Assembly (NCBI RefSeq): GCF_033958435.1
Contig: NC_134161.1
Location: 10,850,001 to 10,914,000, forward strand
Length of the DNA: 64,000 nt
Reading direction: 5' to 3'
Source: Carettochelys insculpta
Taxonomy: Eukaryota; Chordata; Testudines; Carettochelyidae
Under the pieces are notes generated by a model. That model did no database searches and was not told where the DNA came from. It was given only the letters and a program-made list of their open reading frames with translations. Position 1 is the first letter of the stretch. Every line of letters begins with the position of its first letter. The translations under genes were made by a program, and so were the position numbers. Positions 34,669 through 46,280 of the stretch are shown here, piece by piece.

Positions 34669-36785
34669 AATTATGCCAAGACCTCGCGGTGCACCTGATC
34701 AAGGCATCCGAGGGCATCCGACGCATGACTCCCTTCGTGGCTCAGTGGAACTGATCTCTCATATGGTGAGCCTCTGGCCGTCCCGATTGGCCATTTTGGG
34801 ACAGCGTCAGCTGTTGCTCTGAGCCAGTGGGGGCGACAGTCAATTTACTTCAAGTTTTACCAGGAGCTCCTTGCCATCGAAACTTGACAGTGGCCAGGGA
34901 AGCCGTGCTGGTAGCAGGCCGGGCAAGTCAGTCCACCTGGGCTGGGCAGAGGGAACACACGAGGTTCTCTTCCTCTGGCTGGGCCTTGCACAGAACTTCG
35001 CCCTATGCCTGGGGATAAATGATGATTCTGCCCAGCTTTGATTTCTCTTCTCCACAGCCCTGATACCTGTGCACCGAGAATTAGGCAGGGGGAAACAGCT
35101 ATAGTTCTGGGTTCTGTCTGCGTCTTGACCCCCAAAGTCAAGCGCTGGGTTCTGGCCTCAGTTCTGGTGATGCGTAGGGGAGCAGAAGGAGCTCTGATGG
35201 CCTTAGGCCAAATTGCCACCTCCCCCACCTCCCGCAGCAAAACACAACAGAGGCTGTCATATACACTAATGCTGGGACTGTACTGCCCTCTGGAGCAGGG
35301 AATATCCAGGAGAGAGACAGGTGGTTTAAAGCCACCTTTTTCTTCCTCTTCCTAGCCTGCCCCTTCTGTGCGGTGGCTCCCAAGAAGCCCAACGCAGAAT
35401 CTAGCACAAAGCCTGGAGTGAGCCTGATCCCTTCACTAAGACATTGGGCCCCACCATGGCCTGAGCCAAGCAGACTAGCTCGGTCTCTCTGAAACATGAG
35501 ACCCTTTACGGTCTGCTGAGCTGGCCAGTCCCCCACCGAGCCCATGCTGTGGCCAGGCTGGAAAGTCTTGGCCTATGTCACACCTCCACAGAGGTGTCGA
35601 GGCCAAGAACCCTCTTCTTCCCTGTGGGGCACGGTGTGGGGTTGTGAATGATGCGATGCTGAGCTCAGCTGGGCTGCTCTTGCCAGAGCTCCCTTGCCGA
35701 GAGTCCCTGGCTGGGGCAGGAGCTTTTCCTGGGGACCCAGCAGAGGGGCATTCCTCTGACCTGCAGGGTAGGGTGCCACCTCTCACCTCCTGATGAAGCA
35801 TTCCTGGGCCTGTTGGTGCTTGCAGACCTACGTGCTAAGGCTGCTGAGGACGGGTAGCAATACCTAGCAGGGAGCTCTTTCATTTAAAACACAGTTGTTT
35901 AATTATTGCCTATGCCCCCAGCCCATGACGAAGAGGACATAAAATTAATAAAAGAACGGGAGTGCTTTGCAATCTCTGTTGCTAATTCTGTATGCTTCCC
36001 ACTGACCCATCTGGTGCTGTAGCTCTCTGACTCACCTCTTTTGCTTTGTCTTTTGCAGAGATTTGCCCAGTGTGGGGCTTCCGCTGCAGAGTGCGGCTGC
36101 ACTGAAGTTTTTCTTCCACCCCTTTCAGAGCAAATCCGACAAATGTATTATTGCGACAACTACATTAAAACTCCTGGTTCATACGCCTGAGCTGGTCATT
36201 AAAGATGCTTGTTACGTAGAATGTGCCCTGGCCTGCTCTAAGGTGAAGCTGTGCTCATTGGGGTGCATCTCCAAGGCTCTCTGGCCTGCTTAGCAATGAC
36301 AGCCCACAAGATGGTGATGTTTACTTGCAAGATGGCCATGCAGAGAGATTGGGCGGGAGAGGAGGAGAGGCAGAAGGCGGTGGGAATGAAGGAAAAGAGG
36401 GAGGATGTGAGGGGAGCTAAGAGATGAATAAGAGAACATGCATGACTGGAAGAGATTAGAGGTGTCTGTGCCTCTTTGTCAGAGCTCAACATGTTTCCTA
36501 GCCATGTAAGAAGTCTCTGCCCACATGGTGAGAACTTAAGGCTGGCCAGAGGTTGGGAAAGGGGAAGTGACAATTCTTGATCAACATCATCTGGCTGCCC
36601 TGCAGGCAGTGGGAAACGTTTTAGTGACTAAAGTGGAAGGAACCTGGGAGATGAGCTTGGAGGGGTTGCTGGGTGGATGTCGGTACTGAGGTGAATGTCT
36701 CAGACCCCTCTCCCACATGTAGCTTTTTAGATACAAGTTTCTCCCTCATACAGTAAATCTGACCCACATTTCTATCTAGCTTTGT
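34669..36785. other. Gene B intron, no exon seen
   Basis: Unique sequence. A good acceptor-like site (tgctttgtcttttgcag, AG near 36057-36058) is followed by an open but unconvincing frame without a clear donor, so it is not called. Confidence 0.4.
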
Positions 36786-36789
36786 GGTT

Positions 36790-36888
36790 TGTTATCCTAC
36801 TCAGCAACTGGTCCCTGCCTGGTGCTGTACGAACACAGAGGAAGATACGAGCCTGGCCTCAACAAGCTTACCAGTCAAACAACAAGAA
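36790..36888 (+). repeat. Ancient dispersed repeat fragment
   Basis: ctggtgctgtacgaacacag then a gcctggcctcaacaagctta-type segment matches the 'gcgctgtacaaacacag...cctgccccaaagagcttac' element also found at 56160-56262. Old and diverged; class not certain. Confidence 0.5.
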
Positions 36889-37315
36889 GGAGATGACAGC
36901 TGAGGACATGATGCACAAGCCAGGTGCTCAGGGTCGCAGCAGCCCCATGGCTGGTTCGTTCTGGGTCTGTATATTTCTTCCCCAGTTGTTTGTTTATATT
37001 CTAAACATATGGATGATGGAAAAAAGGGGTTTGGGGGAACAAAAGGATTAAAAAGGAGGACTGGGACAGCTGCTGGAAGAGACAGCAGGGAATACTTTCT
37101 CCATGAGGTTTCTACAACAAATAACTTGGGGCTGTTGCTGAATCTTCGATTGGATGGATGGTGTCTAGCCAGACATGACCAGGTCGAGGGGCCCCCGCCT
37201 TGGCAATGCAGCAAATGCAAACCATCCTTCAGGCTCCCTGTTGTTCTCCTTGCTCCAGCATGACTGTACAAAAGTCTTGCTGCAGAGCATTCCCCAATGC
37301 TCTTCATAACTATGA

Positions 37316-37420
37316 TTTGTTTATTATTTGTCATTGTAGCACCTGGGCCCAGGACCCTTTGGTGCCAGGTGCTCTGCAACCACAGGACAAAAAGACTGGT
37401 AATAAAGTCAGTGGAGTCTG
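37316..37420 (+). repeat. Ancient dispersed repeat fragment
   Basis: tttattatttgtcattgtag followed by cacctgggcccaggaccctt and gccaggtgctctgcaaccac has the layout of the same old family (tattattatttgtattgtggtagcacc...). About 500 bp from the copy at 36790. Confidence 0.55.
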
Positions 37421-40400
37421 GACTCCTTGGTGGTCACACAATAACGAGTAGGACATCTTCGTGTCACATTCCCACTGTATGGATAAGAGAAAAGACGCAA
37501 GTTGATGCAGGCCAATGAGCTGCATGAGACGACAACGAGGCCCTGTCAGTCAATGTGATGAGGCGGTGCTCTCGGCAAACCAGCCATCTCGCTGTTGTCA
37601 CGCATCAGCTGCCTTGCCTGGTAATTGCTTCCCCAAGCCCCATAGCCACCCCATTCACCCCCCTGCTGCCTTCTTGGGGTCCTTGAACCTGCTGCTGAGT
37701 CCCTCTGTTTCTGTCCCTTCCCTCAGACTCCCCTGGGAGCACGGCAAACCATCTGGATTCACCTGCTGCCAATCCTCGCTTCTTCATGAGTCCTTCCTCT
37801 CGCTCGTTGGACAACCATGAGCCCCGTGCACGGGAAAGAGGGCAAAGCCATTACAAGCGCTACCACACATACCACTTCCTCGGGCAGGAGCGAGCTCATG
37901 AAGGGGCTCGGACGGAGCTTTGTTCCACACACGATTGAGTCCCTCAGGAGAGCCAGCACCCGCTGCATGGTTACGGGCAGGGGGAGGGCACCGATTTCAT
38001 GCTGGACTGAAGGGAATTGAATGGCAAATGTGAGGGCGTTCAGCCATGACCAAAGCATTTGTGTAGCTAAATAGCGCTGGTGAAGCTTGTCAAGGTGTTG
38101 GTGGGTTGCGGCTTTCACAGGGGCATGGGGCAGTGTGTGGCCATGACAGGAATGTTGCTGGCCCCCTGCCCTGCAAGCTAATTCTTGGCATGGCTGAAAT
38201 ACTTGGACAATGTATAAGTTCGAAAGTGGGTCTGGCTAGCAGAGGAACCAGGGTGAGTGTTGCCGGAGACATTGCTTGGAAAGGCCAGTTGGTCACCACT
38301 CACGCACAGTGGGAGGCCCAGGAGTTCCTCTGAACAGTTGATGTTCCTGCCAAGACCCTGACTGCCAGGCTGGTGTTTTAGACTTCTGTGCCGCAGAGCT
38401 CAGCTGGTGCTTCTCCCTGAACGCAAGACACTGAACGGCGAATGAGGCTTGGGGCAGCGCGCAGGGCTGGGAGGCTGGATTTAGCCAGTTAGAAAATGTC
38501 TTTGTGATGGATTCAAGAACCCAACAAAACTGAGAGGAAGTGGCGATTTGATTGCAGTCTACCAGTATTTGCACGGGGAACAAGTATTTGATAATGGGCT
38601 AGTCTAGCTGAGAAAGGTCCAGTATGATCCAGTGGCCTGACAGGGAGGCCAGACTGGCAATGAGCCCTATATTTTTAATGGTGCTGGTATTGCACCATTG
38701 GTGGTAGGTAGTGGTTGGCTCTCCATGGAAGACAATTGTTTTTCTAAAAGCTCTTGGCGTTATTTCAGGAAATTCTCAGGCCTGCGTTACACAGGACATG
38801 ATAGAGGGTTACACGATGTCTCTTCTGGCCTCACAATCTGTGGATCTAGGAATTCTTAATGCTCCCCCCAACCCCGGCCCATGACAGCAATGGTGATTTC
38901 CTGCAGTATTGTACCTTATTGGATTACAGTGAAGTAACTTTGACGTACATTGTATTCAATGAGCGGCTTGTCACAGTTGTCCAACTGTCTCCGTGGAATC
39001 TCTCGAAGGAGGGCTGTGACAAATGTGAGGCCTGGAGGACTATCCTGAACAACGGGCCAGTCAAGAATGGTGATTTGGAGCAAAAAATGAAGGAGCAATT
39101 TTCTGGGGAAGGTATAGAGGGAGATGAATGTAAATTCCCACTCAAGTTATGCAAAACTCCACCCTTTTGAATGCACATCCTGAGGAGTGGGGCATTGTCT
39201 GCTGATTGCCTTTTACCTGAGGCCACGACGAAAGGATGAAAGGTCCAAGGTGTATTTAAAAAAAAAAAAAAAAAAGTGTCTGCCCTAGTTGTGGCTGTTC
39301 TGAATCTGAGCCAGTTATACACTTGTGAGCCCAGGGAAAGTCCAGCTCTAGTTGTTGACTTCTGTTAGAACCCACAGCTGGAGTCTGTAGGGATGATCTC
39401 CGGAGTCTTTTTGCATGTTTCGGAGGTTCTGTTATTGTTTTCCCCGTTATGTTTCCACCTTAAGAACAAAGGAACTTGCTTGGAAGGAGCTGGGTGGTGA
39501 CTTGGAGCTGTGCGGTCATCCTGCTGTTCATAACCTCTGGGGGGAGAGCAAGGTGCGGCCACTGTTTGTGTGAAGCAGTCTGACTTGCTAGAGAATGTTC
39601 TGGAGAAAATCCTGGTCAGAAGGGAGGGAGACTGAGGAAAGCTGATGGCTCTTGACTGCTCAGCCTAGAGCGGGGATACAGGTGCAGTTGTCCTGAACTG
39701 TGACACCTCCCTTAAGTTTATTGAGAGGGTGTCCTCTTCACCCCCTGCTCTTCCTGGTCACCATTCTTCTGCTCTGCCTAACACAGCACAGACAGGTAAA
39801 TCCTGGCTCAAGTTACTTAGCAACCAACCTCCTTTAGCTGAGGTTCTCCTTGCCTTTGACAGGACTCGGGCTCCACAAACCTTGGAACCTAGTCACAGCA
39901 GGGGCTGAAGACTGAGTCCCAAGGGCTCATAGGAAGGAAGGTGTTTATCAGCCCTGTTGCTTCCTGCCGGGTGAAGCCAATGCTGCAGTGGGTGGTTTGT
40001 ATTGCTGTGCCTGGCGGGTTTGAAGGAGGGGAACATTTCTCAGGGAAGCCCCGTTGGCCTGCCATAGGCAGGTACCATGGCGGGAGGCGCTGTTGCAGCA
40101 CATCAGTGAATTATTGATCAGTGTTAACGCTACAGCTCTGACAACACCATTACTGGCTTCGACTTCATGTTTAAATCATCCCTCCAACGGCTCTGGAATA
40201 TGCGATCTATTATTGCAAGCGAGCTCCGTGGCGCTTTCTGAGCCAGTCGTGTGGTGTGTGCTCCATGTTATCACTGGGGGCAGGAAAACCAAGTGCTACG
40301 GGGGTGGGGCAGATGGAGGGATTGGGGCTGTGGGCAAGCCACTGGAGAGCACACCAAGTAATGGGGCTGGGCGTGGGGAGTAGGCTGGCTGATGAAGTCA

Positions 40401-40483
40401 GGTGGCACAAGCCCCAGGCTCTTGTGGGAGAGGAGCAGGCAGCGGTTTGGGCTGGGGATTTTGTTCTCAGATGAATAAGGGCT
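37421..40483. other. Gene B intron, mostly unique
   Basis: No exon recognised. CR1-like pieces lie near 38600-38660 (tctagctgagaaaggtccag) and 38785-38852 (ttacacaggacatgatagag, tctggcctcacaatctgtgg). An 18-base A run sits at about 39258-39275. Confidence 0.4.
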
Positions 40484-40768
40484 CCATCTGCACTAGGCTA
40501 AGTAAGTTGACCACAGTTAGACAGTGCAAACTGCAGCAGTTGCGTAGCTAGAATTGACATATCTGCGCTCTGCTAACTCGGCTGGCTGTGCTGGGGAAGG
40601 TCGATGGGAGAAACTTTCCCGTCAACCTCCCTTACTCCACGCAGCTCCCAAGGAATAGAGGGGTCCACTGTGACCCCTGAGAGGTCGATTTCAGGCGGCC
40701 CTGCCAGATGCATGAAATCAAACCTGGAAGATGAACCCTGAGCAGGCCGGGGTAATGTAGACGTAACT
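40484..40768. repeat. MITE-like DNA element
   Basis: The left end ccatctgcactaggctaagt and right end ggtaatgtagacgtaacttt are imperfect inverted repeats of the 'acgtctacac' type. The interior has gaggtcgatttcaggcggcc and gaaatcaaacctggaagatg, as in turtle elements I remember with a tcgatttcag core. No coding capacity. Confidence 0.6.
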
Positions 40769-43499
40769 TTAGGGCAGTGGGATTGGTATGTAGCTAAGTT
40801 GTGTCTGAGGGTTACTGGCCAGCAAAGGGGTCCCAGGACTGGTAGGTGGTGCTGGCAAGTGGAAGGGGGTTGCGGTGTGGGGGTATGCAGTGCTCAACAG
40901 GGTTCCTGCGACTGGTGAAGAGACCCCCTCTTCGCTGAGCGCGATGGAGCTGTTTGCATATTTGTGCCATGAAACAGCGCTGCGGCCAGTGCAGGCACAG
41001 ATGGGAGATGTGGCACAGAGGTGATTTGGCGTGTTCTCATCTGTCAAGGCCAAGTCCTGGCTGTGTGAAACTGGAGCCCCCCGTGAGCTTGCGTGGCAGT
41101 GAGCTGACAAACCTGCAGTGGGTGGTACCCAGGGCACATTGGATAGAGGAAGGAGAATCCAGCAAAAACAGGGAAAATAGAGACCTTGTTCAGCCTTGTC
41201 CCAGTTATGCAGCCCACTCCTGAGCCTTGTGTCCACCTCCTTTCCCCAGCCTGAGAGGGTCAGCAGCAAGCCAGACAGCAGTCGTTCCCTCTGAGTGCTG
41301 GGAACTAAAGACAGTGAAATGGATGTAAGCCAGCGCAGACTCATCTGGTGGCGCACGGCTGTGGTTTCCTGATGGGGTTCTCTTTCCCTCACTTCCACCC
41401 CTTTTTCTTGGTTGACTTGGGGCACAAGGGGAGGTTGGGAACAGACAGGGTTGTGGATGTATATTTAATGCCTCTGCTGCTGACTGGGAGAAGATGTACC
41501 TTGGAGTTGCCTTCCCACAGTGGGATCTCGGCATCCAGCCAGCTTCATCCTGCCAAGGAAGTGGGCAGGCCCTTTGGGGACATCCGTGTGCTCCCCTCCT
41601 CTACACCCACTCCAAAGTGGAGACCCCTTCCAACTCTGACGGTAGGAGGAGCTGTTCCCACCCCGACCCCCCTTAAGTGAGATGGACACATGCCCACTAG
41701 GCAATGAACAGAGCCACCAGTGTAAGTCCCCCAGCAGTCTTAGCCACTGCAGGCCTGGGCTGGCCTGAAACCTGCCACTGGTGGGTAAAGGTTCAGCAAA
41801 CTGATTGTCTCTCTTCTTTCCTGGAGACTGGTGGGCAGCATGATCGAGTCGATGGGTCCCCTGGACAATGAGTGAGGCCAGCTGGGTTCTGTTTCTGGCA
41901 GTGCAACTGACCTGCTTCCTTTGCCTCAGTTCCCCCACCTGTACAATGGGGATAAGAAGAGCTCTCTCTAGAAAGTGCATGGGGCTCCTTGTCCAGCTCC
42001 CCGACCGGCACGGTGCTCCCCATCCAGCTCCATGCCATCCTGCTGCCAGTAAATGACACACTCCTCCATCAGCTGCACCATGCATGCGATGGCCCTTTTT
42101 CCTCTGCCCATATCCCAGCACTCTGCCCTTGCCACTAACTTGACTGGTGCTTCTCCTGCCTCTGGCCCAGAGCCAATCTGGTGCACTCCCTCTCCTGCAG
42201 CAAGGCCCAGGCTGGTCCCCTCGCTGGCTGGATTAGCACCTGGCCTGCTCCTGTTGTGCATTCCAGCTCTGAGGGCCATTCCTTGGGGATTGCAGCTGAT
42301 CGTCATTACTCCGCATAAAAGGTCTTTTCAAGAGAACGGAGGAAAGGAAAACACACAACCTCCCCAGCTGGCTCCTCCATGTGTGCCTCTCTTCTCCCTC
42401 TCCTGCGCTGGGTCTTCCCGACTATGTCGGTTACCAAAGCTGCAGCCCAGGGCCTGGCAGCTGCTCCTCTGACCTCCCCTCCCTGGGGTGGGAGGTAAAA
42501 ACAGGCCATCAGAGCAACTGAAATGGTACCTGCCGGTGAGCACCTCCCCCCAGCAGCGTTGTCAGCCCGAGAGATGCTCTGCCCAAGCTCCATCTCTCAC
42601 TGGAGGCGCGCCATGCTGCTCGGAGCCAGCCAGCACTGCCCTGTGGGGAGGCAGGCTGTCTCCCTTATGCCCCCAGAGCAATAAGGGCCTAGGTTTGGCC
42701 TGGCTCCCCGCACAAAGCGTGCACCCCTCTGCAGTACTGCTCAGAATATTGCTTTGGAACCCACGTGTTTGGTGGCTGCTGCTCACAAGCAACTCTGGCG
42801 GGAGTGCTGAAGTCGGTGGTGAGAGGCACAGGCGGCCAAGCAAGAGGGGTTTGACATCAGGCCTGAGAGGTGCTGGCAGAACTAAACTGCACTAGCGGTT
42901 GCTGTGCATTAGCCCTCGGTGGGGGCCCATCAGGAATCCCCCATGGGACACCCCCGCCCTCCCTAAATGGCTGGTAGCAGGCACAGGCTAGTACAGGATT
43001 GGTGGGGTGATGGAATAGGCCCTTCCATACCATCTCCCTCTGCTCAGGGGGGCAGCAGTATGGCAGGGTGGAGGTATCTCTTCCCCATGGAGGCTTCCAC
43101 GGCCATTTTCAGGCCCTTGCACCATGTTCCTGCTGGCAAAGGCCTGGAGATGCCCTGCCTAGGGTGCCCACTGACCCTATAGGAGGAGAGCAGGGCAGCA
43201 GCCTGCACTGCCAAGATGCATGTGTCAGGAACACACAGGCAGGTGCATGGCAGAGCTGGCTGTACTGCGGTGTCATCTTTGTGCCTGCGTTGGCTGTGGT
43301 TCATCTGGTCCCTATTGCGTTTTTATCAGCATCACCATCCAATATCCCCTGGCTGCTTTGTCTTTGCTTTGTATTTTATCAATATTACTGGCTGATCCTC
43401 CGGTCCCCGTGCGTGGGTTATTAATATTGCCCTCTGATCTGCGGGCAGCAGCCCATGCTTTATATTCCAGCCCCATCCTCAGTTCCTCCAAGCCCAGCT
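40769..43499. other. Gene B intron, GC-rich, no exon seen
   Basis: GC-rich unique sequence with long overlapping open frames on both strands (for example 40769-41425 and 41465-42121 minus) that have no domain or splice support. A MIR fragment lies at 41868-41960. Confidence 0.4.
41868..41960 (+). repeat. MIR SINE fragment
   Basis: tttgcctcagttcccccacc and tgtacaatggggataagaag are the MIR core; the 5' part (gggttctgtttctggcagtg) is also MIR-like. Confidence 0.7.
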
Positions 43500-43765
43500 G
43501 CCATGTTTAATTAGATTTTTCTCCTTCATTCCAGCAAACACAAACTGAGCGCCTGGTATCTCGTGCATGTGTTAGAGTTAGGGCCTGTGTTCCCTGGTAT
43601 TAATATTCCGGCACCATCGTGGGCTTGTGTTCATCTCAGGGCGAAGAAGTCCAGCGCAATCTCTCTCATCACGAGCTTCTCCAGATGAACAGCAGGGAGC
43701 TGGCGTTTAACTCCTTTCCTGCTTTTATCCAGTACTATGACACCTGGTGGGCAGTGTTACTTTAA
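43500..43765. other. Candidate conserved element or unrecognised exon
   Basis: This block reads open on both strands. Plus, after AG 43638-43639: GEEVQRNLSHHELLQMNSRE and on into a hydrophobic run ending before TAA near 43765. Minus: GVKRQLPAVHLEKLVMREIA ending LDFFALR and a stop. The other plus frame, phase-compatible with gene B exon 4, reads AKKSSAISLITSFSR then TGA. AATATT/TTAATATT motifs nearby (43380-43610) give the look of a conserved non-coding element. Which, if any, frame is coded is undecided. Confidence 0.35.
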
Positions 43766-43819
43766 TCTTTTCCACCCCGACGCAGAATAATGTTTTGATG
43801 GACATCGAGGCACATATGG

Positions 43820-43945
43820 ATGTACACCACCAGTAGAAACCAAAAACTGAGCTGTGGTCCCTCTGCTAATCCGGTTGGTGCCATCTGAATTTCTCTTGAG
43901 TGGTCACACAACCGCCCAGCTTACTGGGAACACTGCTGATGTGAG
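43820..43945 (-). repeat. Interspersed repeat, 'ccaccagtagaaac' family
   Basis: tacaccaccagtagaaacca then gagctgtggtccctctgcta and accgcccagcttactgggaa. Same family and orientation as 23755-23885. Confidence 0.6.
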
Positions 43946-44344
43946 GCAAAAGTACATGGCAAGACAATGCTCACCATTGCACGTCAGGAGGGAGTGTGGG
44001 AAGCAGGATGCCTGGTTCTCTGCCTGGCACAGGGAGCGAATGTGTTTGAGGATGAGAGCGAGGTATTCAGAGGTCGGGGTCCTTGGTGCAGCAGGTCAAA
44101 TAACATTCTCCTTACGTGCTGTTTAGCTAACACTGTTGTTGAGTTGTTTATATAATTTTGTTGAATGAATCATCTCTCTTGCTATTCATAGAGCAGCTCT
44201 GCTCTAAGAGTGCTCCCTTGGCTGAGGGAGGGAGCCTGGCTAGTGAGCATACCAAGGAGCACTTCAGCTTCAAGGAGGATAGTTGCTGCATAGGGATGAG
44301 AGTCAGGCTGATGACTGGGTTGTTGTGTGACCCTGAATGAGATA

Positions 44345-44530
44345 TTGCAGGACCCGGCCTCACACCAGCATTCCCTGCAAGATGTGCCTGCATGTGGCTG
44401 CTTAGGAGAGATTCAAATGCCACCCAGCTAGTTAGCAGCATGCCCACAGCTAAGTTTTGTGTTTCTCCTCGTGGTGCCCATGCCTCAGTGCACAAAAATT
44501 CATTCCACACATGGATGGAAAAAAATCTGC
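44345..44530 (+). repeat. Interspersed repeat, opposite orientation
   Basis: ccagcattccctgcaagatg, ccacccagctagttagcagc, cccacagctaagttttgtgt and tcctcgtggtgcccatgcct give the reverse complement order of 43820-43945. With that copy it forms a loosely inverted pair about 400 bp apart. Confidence 0.6.
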
Positions 44531-44559
44531 CCCGGCGGGAAAAGGTTGGTGGGAACATT

Positions 44560-46171
44560 GCCTCACACCTTCATGCATGTAGGGCAGTTGTCTGCACATG
44601 GTGTTCCTGTGAACTAGGCTTGTGGGGTCAGACTCTGGGCCATGCTGCACTCTGCAGCTCTCATGGGAGAAAGGACTTGGGTCTGCTTCTGGGTGACACT
44701 GGCCCTGCAGCTGGCAAGTGGCGTTACCAGAGCAGGGGGGCCATGTGTGCAGCTGCAGAGCCACTCAGGGACGTGCCTGCTGACGGACAGGAGCTTTTCC
44801 AGATCGGAGCGAAGGGAGATTGTTTATGCAAAGTTTGTCAGCTCCTTCAGGCATGAAGGAAGCGAATGATTAGTCTCTGTGTATCTTAAATCTTTTGCCA
44901 ATTTGGAAGATTAAAACTCTGCCCCACATGTCTGATGTTCTATTTGCCAGTCTGACTTGTCTATTCCCATCACCGTCTCCCACCTGCTTCAATAGGCTTT
45001 GTTTTCTTCCTGGGCCTCTTCCTTTTCCAGAGGGCGAGAGCTGCTCTTGTTTTCCCAGGACCTAGTGCATCGGGCCCATGGTTTGCCCAAGTGGCTCAGG
45101 AGTCTGGCTGCCTCCATTTTGGGCGAGCCCAACTTAAAACGTCTTGAAAGGACCTGGCTGTGACGATATCTGTGTCGTAAGGGAAGAGCACCCCTGCTAG
45201 CCTGGTCCCCTGACTCAGGCTTGTGGGCCTTGAACATCTACACTGCTAATTTAGTCCTGCAGCCCAACCCTGCTGCCTGAGGCTCCAAGACATGGAGCCC
45301 TGGGTTTTGTACCACACATGCTCTGTAAGGTGTCACAGGTTGGGCACTAGTTGCGGCTGAGCACCTACTATTCTAAGGTGCCCCAGGACTCCTCGTTGTT
45401 TTTGCTGAAACAGACGAACAGGGCTTCTCTCTGCAACTAGTTCTCCTTGCCCTTGGAGGTCTTCCCTGCCCACTCAGTGGGCATCTGGCTGCAGAGCAAA
45501 ACTGGGGGACGGAATTACCTGCCAGCCAAGTTTAGGGTTTGGCCTTCATTTTCAGCTTTCTGAAGTGAAGGGGGAGGGTTGCTCGCCCCAGAGTGCCCCT
45601 GGGCTACTTTAGCAGCCTTGTTTGCCACAAGTGGTGAACGCCCTGTCAGTTCTCCACCATCTCTGCCACTGAGCAGGGAGGTCCCTGTCTCACGAACAGA
45701 AGAAACAGAAGGGATTTCAGAGGTGTTGTGGGGGGCGGCGGGGAGAGACCGACAGTCCTACATGGGCAAATGTTACTTCCCAGGAGGAGGATGTACATGC
45801 TGAAAACAGCCCCCTTCCCTGGGCAGCAAACCCCACTCCAACTATCCTCTATGCCCCAGTCCCATAACAGAGGCTGCTGCTTTCAGGGCTGATTATCGAG
45901 TGCTCAACATGAGTCTGATTAGAGAATCGGGCTCCGAGGCAACAAGTGTTGGGTTTCCCAAATTGGTGGCTACTGCTAAAAATGCATCTAACTTGACTTC
46001 TCCTCAGGGTAGGGAGCCCATCAGAACAAATGTGTCCCTCTTTCGAGGGCCTGTGCGCTGAAGACAAGAGCCTTCCAGGTTCCGGGCCACTCAGCTATCT
46101 CCCCACCCTACCTGAATCCCGCTTTGTGTCCCATCCTAGCCTCACTGCCTTCCTCTCATCCCTCTCTACAG
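44560..46171. other. Gene B intron or spacer, no exon seen
   Basis: Unique sequence. No splice-bordered frame or named repeat recognised before the candidate exon at 46172. Confidence 0.4.
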
Positions 46172-46280
46172 CTCCAAACTGGAAAGCCTGAGCGCGGCTG
46201 CCCCCTCCCAAGGTTCTCGTGAGACAGGATCACAGGATGAAAGGACAGAGCCTGGGGGCAGCTCTGAGTTGTTGCTGTGA
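46172..46280 (+). CDS. Gene B, candidate terminal exon (long form)
   Basis: The acceptor is tctcatccctctctacag (AG 46170-46171). The first base completes a serine codon in the phase left by exon 31440-31517. The frame reads SKLESLSAAAPSQGSRETGS, then QDERTEPGGSSELLL and TGA at 46278-46280: a low-complexity, acidic/serine-rich tail typical of protein C-termini. It lies 14.6 kb from exon 4. It could instead belong to another transcript, or the frame could be chance. Confidence 0.45.

Noticed and set aside
36059..36292. Possible exon after acceptor tgctttgtcttttgcag
   Set aside because: The acceptor is good but the frame (ALKFFFHPFQSKSDKC...) has no donor with matching phase and no link to gene B exons.
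36801..37379. 192-codon minus-strand open frame
   Set aside because: Overlaps old repeat fragments on both sides and lacks splice or start context.
40769..42121. Two 218-codon minus-strand open frames
   Set aside because: Composition and overlap with plus-strand frames indicate chance; the second crosses a MIR fragment.
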